Positions 21,466 through 30,261 of a stretch of DNA of 64,000 nt are shown here, in pieces. A model generated the notes under the pieces. The model saw only the letters and a list, made by a program, of their open reading frames with translations. It searched no databases and was not told the origin of the DNA. A program made the position numbers and the translations under genes. Every line of letters starts with the position of its first letter. Position 1 is the stretch's first letter. This DNA is from Dichetophora obliterata. Taxonomy: Eukaryota; Arthropoda; Insecta; Diptera; Sciomyzidae. The stretch covers positions 7,894,001 through 7,958,000 of the forward strand of contig OY986436.1 in NCBI GenBank assembly GCA_963920525.1, written 5' to 3'.

Positions 21466-22073
21466 TTTTATTTTTATTTTTATTTTTATTTTTATTTTTA
21501 TTTTTATTTTTATTTTTATTTTTATTTTTATTTTTATTTTTATTTTTATTTTTATTTTTATTTTTATTTTTATTTTTATTTTTATTTTTATTTTTATTTT
21601 TATTTTTATTTTTATTTTTATTTTTATTTTTATTTTTATTTTTATTTTTATTTTTATTTTTATTTTTATTTTTATTTTTATTTTTATTTTTATTTTTATT
21701 TTTATTTTTATTTTTATTTTTATTTTTATTTTTATTTTTATTTTTATTTTTATTTTTATTTTTATTTTTATTTTTATTTTTATTTTTATTTTTATTTTTA
21801 TTTTTATTTTTATTTTTATTTTTATTTTTATTTTTATTTTTATTTTTATTTTTATTTTTATTTTTATTTTTATTTTTATTTTTATTTTTATTTTTATTTT
21901 TATTTTTATTTTTATTTTTATTTTTATTTTTATTTTTATTTTTATTTTTATTTTTATTTTTATTTTTATTTTTATTTTTATTTATATTTTTATTTTTATT
22001 TTTATTTTTATTTTTATTTTTATTTTTATTTTTATTTATATTTTTATTTTTATTTTTATTTTTATTTATAATT
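21466..22073. repeat. (TTTTTA)n microsatellite, about 600 bp
   Basis: An almost perfect hexanucleotide tract of about 100 copies, with only a few TTTATA interruptions near 21982, 22034 and 22066. The open frames it creates on both strands (FYFYF... and NKNKN...) are artefacts of the repeat. The tract directly adjoins, in the correct orientation, the 3' end of a LINE remnant at 22076-22571, whose minus-strand tail would read (TAAAAA)n. Confidence 0.95.
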
Positions 22074-22075
22074 TT

Positions 22076-22571
22076 ACAATACATAATTACTATATATGTT
22101 TGAGTGTAATGAAATGAGAAAAGGAAATATGTAAGAGTATAAGAGGAAAGAGAAATAAATAAGTTTAAAGATAATACTTAGATAAATTGGAGCAAGTTAC
22201 AATCTCTTAAGAAATTATACATTTTCATAATATTTTTATATGTTGGATGTTTTAAGGCCGAGTATCCAAGAAGTGAAATTTAGTCGAGGGCAGATGTTTA
22301 ACAGATGGTCAATTGATGCTGGGAAATTACAGCATGGGCAGTTATTAGGGCTTGTACCGTTAAGAAGGTGCTAATGTGTTATCCTTATGTGTTCTAAGCG
22401 TAGACGTGTGAAGGGTATAACTATTTTATCACGATCAGGGCTTAAAGCAGAATAATGGTGATTATAGGTATTCCAGATCTTGCTATGGGGCATGTCACAC
22501 GGTGTCTGCTTGTCCATCAAACATTGGAATTTTCGCCATTTTTTTCCCCTCTCTCTCATTGTTTTGTCCAC
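22076..22571 (-). pseudogene. I/Jockey-like LINE 3' end (RNase H/CCHC tail region) fragment
   Basis: Minus-strand translation gives TRLRLEHIRITH, an in-frame stop, then HLLNGTSPNNCPCCN and an IDHLLNICP segment. This matches the conserved C-terminal region of I- and Jockey-type LINE ORF2 proteins (RLRLGHTRLTH, HLL, CxxC...H...C). A short 3' untranslated stretch leads into the (TAAAAA)n tract. The copy is severely 5' truncated; neither the reverse transcriptase nor the endonuclease is present. Confidence 0.7.
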
Positions 22572-22696
22572 GGCATGCTACACGTAGTTTTCTGTTCGAT
22601 AATGGCGGAAGCTAAATTTACTACGTTTTTGCTACCATTTCGTGCAGGTAATGCTCCTTTATGCAATCGATTCAATAAAACGGCTACCCTCTATAG

Positions 22697-22929
22697 GTTG
22701 TTTATAAGTGGTATAAAATTGATGGGTTAAATTCTGATTTTCGAGGTTTAAAATTAATTACATTGGCCGATATGTATGCAGGAAGTGTATCCACATATAT
22801 AGATGACAACGATATGGTCACAATAAAAACAATTGTTGAGTTGATGAAACTCTGGATGGAATTAAAAGAAGTGAAAAAAGATCCTGCTGGATTAAGCCAT
22901 GGAGAATTGGCAGACATAAGAAAGGGATG
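22697..22929 (+). other. Small open frame of unknown nature
   Basis: A stop-free frame of 77 codons, from just after a TAG at 22694 to a TGA at 22927, reads a protein-like sequence (WYKIDGLNSDFRGLKL ... LADMYAGSVSTYIDDND ... MELKEVKKDPAGLSHGEL). It is less low-complexity than other open frames around it. It lacks an in-frame ATG at its start, so it would be an internal exon or part of a decayed transposon ORF. I cannot assign a family. Confidence 0.25.
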
Positions 22930-23848
22930 ATAAATTTATCAAAAGAGCTAAGATTCACTGATGATAAAGCATTCACAATTTTTTTAAGGATATCTCACAA
23001 AGCCGGTTGGCTTTGAAATTCATTTATGAACATTTCAGTAATATTTCTACTCCAATTAATAGCCATAACCTTATCTCTTAGAATATTGTAAATTTTAACG
23101 ATTTAACCGATATTACAAGATATATGTATATATAAACAATTTATTTGTTAACTACGCGGCTGTAATGTATGACTAGCTTGATCAGTTATACCATCAGTAA
23201 ATCTACTGCTCACATTTTCTCTTGACGATTGTCCTAAAATACAAGGGTGAAAGAGACAACTGCAGCTGTACATACAAGCACTAAAAATACTATATACAAT
23301 GACGTGTTACTTTCATATATGCAATGGAATAGTTTATAAATGGAAAATATAGTTAAAAAATGTATATATTTTTATAAATAACATCATATACACATTTTAC
23401 GTTCATATTTTTAATGTTAAAAAATATACAATCACTAAAAAAACAATATATTAAATCATTTATATTACATTCACCACAATCACTAATAATAGATATTCAG
23501 CTGTTCAGTTGAATCCATTTGCTGCAGCTAGCCGGGCTGCATTTTGCATGTTCGTTAAGTATTCTTCTTCTTTTTATAAATAAATACCATTCAAGCCATG
23601 TATAGCACTAGCAGCGTACAATTCAATACTAAAAAACAAACATCGCATAACTGATGAATTCAAATAGTACATTTCCTACTGCAGTGCAGTTTTATTACTA
23701 CTAAACGTAAAACATCAAGAAAATGCAACCGTTGTCCAAATTGTTTTCAGCTTTGGGCCGTGAACATTTTTGTCGGTTGCCTGGAAATTTTTTGATGAGT
23801 GAGAAGCTCTCTCAATTTCCAGTTTTTTCTTTTACCCGAATATTTACA
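22930..23848. other. Noncoding AT-rich region
   Basis: No element or gene is recognised. A 59-codon frame at 23722-23900 begins with ATG but runs into the following repeat and has no motif. Confidence 0.45.
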
Positions 23849-24164
23849 ATGAATATTGAAATAAATGAAGAAGCAACTAGAACAGATGGCAACCCTTGAT
23901 AGAGTTGATGGCGGTGATCTAAAATGGCTTACTGCTTTGAAGTGTCATATGATTAGCAGCCATACAATTCATGAGAATGAATTAGAGGATCTACACATTC
24001 ATATGCTAGTTTAAACAGTGAGTTGATCACAGCTTAATCACTCAAAGACTACTGATGAGGAATATGTAGCGATTTCCGAAACAGACTGTCTAGTCAGCTA
24101 AGTGATTGACTCTATACAGAGTTGTTGTCGTTGTTGTTGTTGCCTTCTTGAAAACTCACTTGAT
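23849..24164 (+). repeat. Dispersed repeat B, copy 1
   Basis: Starts AATGAATATTGAAATAAAT and ends in a (GTT)n run followed by GCCTTCTTGAAAACTCACTT. It is highly similar to 27126-27467 in the same orientation, sharing AGCAACTAGAACAGATGGCA, CAGTGAGTTGATCACAGC and AGTGATTGACTCTATACAGA. The middle portion has diverged. It is noncoding and of unknown class. Confidence 0.75.
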
Positions 24165-24790
24165 TTATTTTGATTTATATATTTAAGCTCCTGGTTTTAA
24201 GCAGTAAAATTTAATTCTTCAAAATATAATCCTTCAGAAAAATATATAATCCTTCACGGTTTTCAAAAAAAATTACCAGCTTTTATTTCATTATTTCAAA
24301 AGAACTAAAATAGAGAGAAAACACTTTATTATAAGGTAATTCCGAATATCTACATTTTTTTTGTCTCTCCAACAACGTGCCCTTGGGTTTGATACCAAAG
24401 AAAATAAATTACTTTGTGATTTAAGAAGGTAATTTGCTGGTCAGCCTAAAAGTGTGCTAAGTTCTTGTTAAAAGTTGCCCGTTCTACAACTCACTGGTAT
24501 TTGTAACAGGACTAATTTTCTTTGTCAAATATTTCCATCATAAGCTTCTTTAAAATTAGGCAAAAATAGCAAAACAATTTGCTAAGCTTTCAAGTTTTCT
24601 CAGAAATATTCTCAATAATTTTGGCACTTTTTACTGCTTGGAGTTATGTGCCTTCCCACACGTCAAGGCCGCATAGCAGCAGAGCAACAACAACAACAAA
24701 AACAAAAAACAAAACCAACAAGCAAATCCTTGTTAGTCTTTGCTACAGAAGTCCTTGTCAAGCAAACAAATTATCACAGCCTTGGAACTT
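24165..24790. other. Noncoding region
   Basis: No transposon ends or coding motifs recognised. The CAA-rich segment begins near 24685. Confidence 0.4.
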
Positions 24791-24792
24791 GT

Positions 24793-24857
<65 letters not shown>

Positions 24858-24895
24858 AAACAACAACGACAACAACAATAACATCAGCAACAAAA
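24791..24895. repeat. (CAA)n microsatellite
   Basis: About 24 mostly perfect CAA units, with AAACAACAACGA-type decay at the right end. Similar short CAA/CAG runs continue at 25065-25100. The polyasparagine or polyvaline open frames produced here are not regarded as genes. Confidence 0.9.
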
Positions 24896-26519
24896 ACAAG
24901 TTTCATGTGAAAATCTCTGTCGAACAAGCAACTCACAAAAAGAATCGTGAAAATATTTGCAAAAATCTTTGCATGCCGCTTCTTTGCTGCTCTAATGTTT
25001 TTCTTGTTGCTACTGCTGCAGCATTTTTTGCATAACAACATGAAATGTTTTAAAAGAAAGAACAAAAACAACAACAGCAACAACAGCAACAACAAGCAAA
25101 AGTGCAACACAAACATGCTGCTGCAGCCCTTGGCTTATCTCCTGACGCATGTAGACATTCGTTGCAGTAAATCAAGGCATACTTTGAGGCGCAAGTGGAG
25201 CATAGTTACTTTGCCGCTGCATCATTGCGCGCACCGAAACTCTTTTGGGACCCAACCAACCAACAGCAACTAAACTCAACTCAAGTTGAGTGTGGAAAAA
25301 AAGAAATACAGGGATTTTTCCACTTTTCAAGGCAGAATCATAAAAATCAACATATATAAACGTATATTTGTTGTTGTTTTTCATAAGTTGCAATTTGCAT
25401 TATTTTATTTAATATTTAGCTTTTTTCTGCTCTTATTTGCTGCTCTATTTTCGCCTATCTTATGCGAAAACTTGTGTGATTGAAATGACATTTGCTTTTG
25501 GGAGCAAAACTTTATTTTTCGATGGCACAGAAATAGCTGCATACTTTTAGGAAAATCTTCAAAATTGAATATACAACAAGATTGCAGCAGCAGCAGCATC
25601 AGAGAAAACATAAAAAGCTTTGCGCTACATATTGTAAAAAGTTTATAGCTAATTCTCAAGAGATTTCAAGCAAGGCAAGTTGATTATATAAATAAAAAAG
25701 AAACTGTGCTGCAATGTAACAATGCATAGTTTTAGGCTTGAGAGGTTACGGCATTGAAAAAGCTCCGATGAAGAAATTAAATTTGCATATTGAAAATATT
25801 AAGAAAAACAGCGATTGATAGATACTATGGACACTCTGGCGACTTTAGATTATTGCATGGCATACTTTTAGGATTATATAAAATAGAAAAGGTGAAATAC
25901 CAAAGCTACTTGTGTGGAATTGAAGAAAAAAAGTAAAACTATTGAATTGCAGCCGCTCTGCTTAACATCTGGCTGCCCCAAATAAGATTAAATTTGCTCT
26001 AAGCATTTTGTAAATGTCTATCTTTTAGAAAAATTAAACTTATTCACCCGCACAGAGTGGTCAAGCGTAAAGTTTCATTGAAATCATTTATTCTGAACTT
26101 GTTACAGCGGCTGGCAGCTGCTTCATCAAGCTTACCGTCTATTATTTGCCAAGAAAACAAGTTCTGAAAACTTGTATGCCGACACATATCCAGCTATAAG
26201 TTTAAAATAAAATATTGGCGAAATGTTAACTTTTGAACTTTTACGAGCTTTGGCAGACTTTTGAGCAAAAACTTTATAATGCACTGCAAAAGATGAGGTC
26301 TTACTACAACAACAGCAACAAAGACAACAAAAAAGCTATATTTTTCTCTGAAAACAAAACTCTGATGAAAGATATTGAACTTAAGATCTTTCTCATCAAT
26401 CAATTTTATTAGCACTGAAAGCAACATGTGCAAATGAGCTTAAAAGCTTAAGTTTTGTTCAGATAACTGTTATTTGAAATGCATCTAACACCAGACATGA
26501 AAAAGATAAAATAAATTAA
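24896..26519. other. Noncoding region with CAA/CAG-rich patches
   Basis: No gene or transposon hallmark was recognised. Open frames of 60-130 codons overlap on both strands and are repeat-driven. The region has the look of intronic or intergenic host DNA. Confidence 0.4.
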
Positions 26520-26996
26520 AAATTATTACGAATATAAAAATGAATGCGAATATGCATTTGAATAGGCATATGAATATGGAATCAAATGTGAAATGAATGT
26601 GAACATGAATGTGAATACGCATGTGAATATGGATACGATTACAATGATGAATATAAAATTAATTGCAATATGAGCTATGAACATAAATATGAATATGCAT
26701 TTTGAATATAAATATGAATAAGAATATGAATTTTAATATCAATACGAATATGAATTTCAATAAGAATATGTGTATGAATTTGAGTATGAATATGAATTCG
26801 AATGTGGAGATGAATATTAATACGAAAATTAATAAGAATATAAATTTTAAAATCAATATGAATATGAACTTCAATACGAATATAAATATGAATTTGAGTA
26901 TGAATATGAGTTTGAATTCGAATTCGATAATGAATATTAATATGAAAATGAATATGAATGTAAATATGAATTGGAAAATTAATATGAGCTGAAATA
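26520..26996. repeat. Degenerate AATATGAATATG minisatellite
   Basis: Almost the entire stretch is made of ATGAATATGAATATG-type hexamers with single-base drift (TACGAATATG, TTTGAGTATG). The Met/Asn-rich and Phe/Ile-rich open frames on the two strands are by-products. Confidence 0.85.
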
Positions 26997-27044
26997 AATC
27001 ATTTATTAATTAATTTGAGAGCTTTTAAGTTATTACATAAATTT

Positions 27045-27482
27045 AATTGCGAGCTTTAGATCAAGTTAGCGAAGCAAAAAACTCGTTTAATTTCTGTGGT
27101 GCATTTCGACAAACTGTCAAACACCAATGAATATTGAAATAAATAAGAAGCAACTAGAACAGATGGCAACCTTGGTAGAGTTGATGGCGGTGATCTTTAA
27201 ATAGCCTACTGCTTTAAAATTTCATATGATTAAGTAGCCAATTTGAACGTTCAGTTTGTTCAATATAGTTCAGACGAATGAGTTCCAAAATGTGTGAAAT
27301 CATATACGACTTTAAACAGTGAGTTGATCACAGCTTAATCACTCCAAGACTACTGAAGAGGAAATGTAGTGATTTTCGAAACAGACTCCCTAGTCAGCTA
27401 AGTGATTGACTCTATACAGAGTTGTTGTTGTTGTTGTTGTTGTTGCCTTCTTGAAAACTTACTTGATCTAAAGCTCGCAATT
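27045..27482. mobile_element. Candidate TIR element containing repeat B copy 2
   Basis: AATTGCGAGCTTTAGATCAAGT at 27045-27066 is repeated as an exact inverted copy ending at 27482. These arms bound 438 bp that include dispersed repeat B copy 2 (27126-27467). Copy 1 at 23849 lacks the outer arms. No target duplication is evident. Confidence 0.5.
27126..27467 (+). repeat. Dispersed repeat B, copy 2
   Basis: Same-orientation copy of 23849-24164 with a longer (GTT)n run (about eight units against a partly interrupted run in copy 1) and a diverged middle. Located inside the inverted arms described for 27045-27482. Confidence 0.75.
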
Positions 27483-27904
27483 CAGTTCATATATTAATCA
27501 TTTATTAAAAACAAGGGGTGAACTTTCACATGATAACGTGTCTCAACCTGGAGAGTCCAGCATTATACATGTGAAATCATCTCAAGTCTATTCAAACCTC
27601 CGCGTGGTGTTTCCTGGACAACGTCAAAACTAACAATTGTCAGTTTGGAGGCTAATCTGAGGGGTGGGCTTTCCTAGGCTTAAAACAGGTTGTGCGTTGG
27701 GTTTGAAGCCCACTACTTTAAAAAGTATTTCAATGCAACATCAAAGAATATTAAAAAAAAGATCCCCAAATCGAATGAGATGACTACCGCAAACGAAAAA
27801 CTGATAATGATTTACGGATATGCACCTAGAATGTCCGAACTTTTAAATGGGAAGATGTCTCTATCCAACTGACTGATATCTTGGAAAGATTTAAAGCTGA
27901 TATC
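27483..27904. other. Noncoding spacer, possibly LINE 5' region
   Basis: No gene supported. It may contain 5' sequence of the RTE-type LINE that becomes recognisable after 27905, but no motif proves it. The 60-codon frame at 27690 has no known match. Confidence 0.35.
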
Positions 27905-28599
27905 ACTGATATCTAAGAAATGCGATGAAAGGGACAGGGTTGCATTCTGCATACATCCAGTGATATCTACTACAGTGGCCATGAGGAGATGTAAGGGTTT
28001 CGATGCAGATTTGTTGTTGACAAGAGACTACGGCATCAAGTTTTGCGATCTACACCTGGAACAAATGGCTTGGCATAATCCGCAGCAAGGCTAAATTCTT
28101 TCGCATTAGCCTAATATTTGCGCACGCACCGACAGAGCTTCCGGCAAGGACGATGAGGCCAAAGAAATTTTCTACGAACGCCTTGAAAATGCTTACGACC
28201 GCTGCCCGTCACGACGTCAAAATCACGCTTGCTGCCTCCAACGCAAAGGTAGGCAGGGAAAGTATATTCGGTCCAAGATCGGAAAGTTCAGTCTCCACGC
28301 ACACACCTCTTATAACGGAATGAGTCTGCTTGACTTCACCGTAGCACGAAACATGGTCGTAAGTAGAACTTGATTCAAGCATCTCAACATGGTCGTAAGT
28401 AGCACTTGATTCAAGCATCTCAATATTCATAAAGCCACCTGGATGTCCCCTGATCAAAAAACCAGAAATCAAATTGATCTCGTTTTGATCGAAGGAAGGC
28501 ACTCTTCCAGAGTATTGGATGAACGCACGATCCGTAGTGCCAACATTGATTCGGATCACTATCTTGTCGCATCCAAGATCCGTACACGTCTTTGCGCAG
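27905..28599 (+). pseudogene. RTE-type LINE endonuclease domain, decayed copy
   Basis: Translated pieces in shifting frames give, in order: SSDIYYSGHEE, a KRLRHQVLRSTP block, KAKFFRISLIFAHAPTE, KDDEAKEIFYERLENAYDRC, NAKVGRESIFGP, FSLHAHTSYNGMSLLDFTVARN, KATWMSPDQKTRNQIDLVLI, and finally [19 protein letters not shown]. The ATW-SPD, RNQID and SDHYLV motifs are those of apurinic-type endonucleases of non-LTR retrotransposons. A 36-bp tandem duplication at 28352-28423 and several frameshifts disable it. The LINE sequence stops abruptly at about 28599, where antisense glycogen branching enzyme sequence begins. Confidence 0.8.
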
Positions 28600-28976
28600 T
28601 TAAGTATCCATTGTAATAGCCACTAAATCCTTCGCCAATACCAAGTGAATGGTACGAAATCGATGTTACGCCATCGAAGCGGTAACCATCAAACCAATAC
28701 TCATCGTTCCACAAACGCAAATAGAAAGTAAGAACTGTAAAACTTCGTACTCCACATAGTTAAACAGACGCCTGCCCCAGAGTGTGTTAGCCACGTGCTC
28801 CATCTTGGAAGAAGCAGCTATTGGTGCCATAAAACTGGTTCAAATCATTCTGAACGTTTTTGTTGGCATGCGAGTGCACTACATCTAACAAAACGTATAG
28901 ACCGTGCTTATGCGCAACATCTATCCTGTACTTTAGTTCCTCAGTGTCCCAAAACGACTGGATGCAGCAAAGAAAC
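28600..28976 (-). pseudogene. Glycogen branching enzyme pseudogene, distal part
   Basis: Continues the reading of 33310-34048 after removal of the retrotransposon between them. Minus-strand translation shows FFAASSRFGT, then after a one-base loss EELKYRIDVAHKHGLYVLLD, then DVVHSHANKN (GH13 conserved region I), GTNSCFFQDGARG, an in-frame stop where a Glu is expected, [10 protein letters not shown], and GYRFDGVTS (region II, which holds the catalytic nucleophile Asp). At least three indels and one nonsense codon are present. The homology ends at about 28600, roughly 300 codons into an enzyme of about 690-700 residues, so the 3' half is missing. Confidence 0.8.
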
Positions 28977-29141
28977 TGTTTTATATAAACGCACGCTTTG
29001 CTTGTTAGATATCGACTGACTTTTTATTGAGTTGTTTGACTTAAACTTACTAACATAATAGGTACATAATATTAGAACTATAACTTAGTCTAAGAGCGTA
29101 AAGAGATAACTTAAGAGTATGTATAGAGTGAATACACAACA
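28977..29141 (-). repeat. 3' LTR of the Ty3/gypsy element
   Basis: A 165-bp LTR with terminal dinucleotides TG/CA. An AATAAA polyadenylation-like signal on the minus strand lies at about 29023-29028. Its right border (29142 on) is the polypurine tract that primes plus-strand synthesis. No difference from the 5' LTR was found. Confidence 0.95.
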
Positions 29142-29181
29142 CCCCTCCCAAACTAATTAATATAATATAATCAATAATGAA

Positions 29182-30261
29182 TTATGTTTTTAATTCCTGC
29201 AATTGCTTTTTCCTACTTCTGGTCATGACGCCTTGTCTAACTTCCTTAATAACTTCTTCAGGTTTATTTTCAGATTGCACGTCTTTCTCAGTTTCAGAGC
29301 ATTCATTGTTCTCTATAGCCGAATCTTGTTTTATTATAATATTTTCATTATTCTTATTTAAATAATATTTCCTTATCTGGTCTATATGAGCCTGCTTTTG
29401 GTGACCATCAACCAATACAATGTATCTAAAACGACTTAATTTATTTAAGATTTTACCTCTAATCCATTTCACGGTATTTGAAAAAACATTTCTATACAGA
29501 ATCTCTTCATTTACTCTAAATTTACAAACATTGTTTATTTTTATTTTACTATCCTCTTTTTTCCTCCTCAGTTGATTTAAGCGCGGTTTGTTTATTACTG
29601 GAACTTTCTCAGGGCTGCTGTTTAACAACCCCAACAAAGTCCTTGGATTGTATCGAAAAATCAAGCTAGCTGGCGAAACATTCGTGGTCGCAGTTGGAGT
29701 AGTCCTATACGAAATTAGAAATTGGTTTATATTGAGCGCAATAGGATTTTTTTTATTTACTGGGTCAAGTATAGCCTTCTTAAGACCATTTTTTAGGGTT
29801 TGCACTGCTCTTTCTGCACTGCCATTTGATTGAGGATGATATGCTGGTGTTTTTAGAACACGTATTCCATTTGACTCACAAAAATTAATAAACTCTTTTG
29901 AACTAAAAGGTGGCCCATTATCACTAACTAACTGTGATGGTATACCAAATGTGACAAAAATTGCCCTCAATGACTGAATTACCGATTGTGCATTTGTTGT
30001 TTTCAATGGAATAGCCTCCAACCATTGTGAGTAGGTATCAAACACGACTAAAATTTGATTGCCTTCAAAACTACAAAAATCTATGTGAATCCTTTCAAAA
30101 GGGTATGTTGAGCTAGGCCAACTGGCAAAACTGCTTGTTTTCTTATTTTGGGACATTTGACATATCGGACATACTTTAATAAATTCTTCAATTTCTCTGT
30201 CGATGCCAGGCCACCAGATCACTGTTCTTGCCAAAGCCTTACAGCGTACTATTCCTGAATG
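29182..30261 (-). pseudogene. Ty3/gypsy integrase, separated from pol by one stop codon
   Basis: The frame is the same as the gag-pol frame, interrupted only by TAA at 30262-30264; there is no ATG at its start, so it is the downstream part of one polyprotein. The zinc-binding region is split: one histidine precedes the stop (LLHD) and the second follows it (HSG). The cysteines are in CPIC. The catalytic triad is visible as D in RIHIDFCSF, D in VSDNGPPF and E in NGSAERAVQT. A GPY/F-like C-terminal part follows, and the frame ends at 29182. Full read-through would give about 1311 codons from the ATG at 33120. Confidence 0.85.

Noticed and set aside
21389..22084. 231-codon Asn/Lys-rich and 205-codon Phe/Tyr-rich open frames
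   Set aside because: Pure translations of the (TTTTTA)n microsatellite.
24646..25116. Poly-Asn and poly-Val open frames
   Set aside because: Produced by the (CAA)n tract and its complement; no other coding evidence.
26659..26992. Met/Asn-rich and Phe/Ile-rich open frames
   Set aside because: Translations of the AATATG minisatellite.
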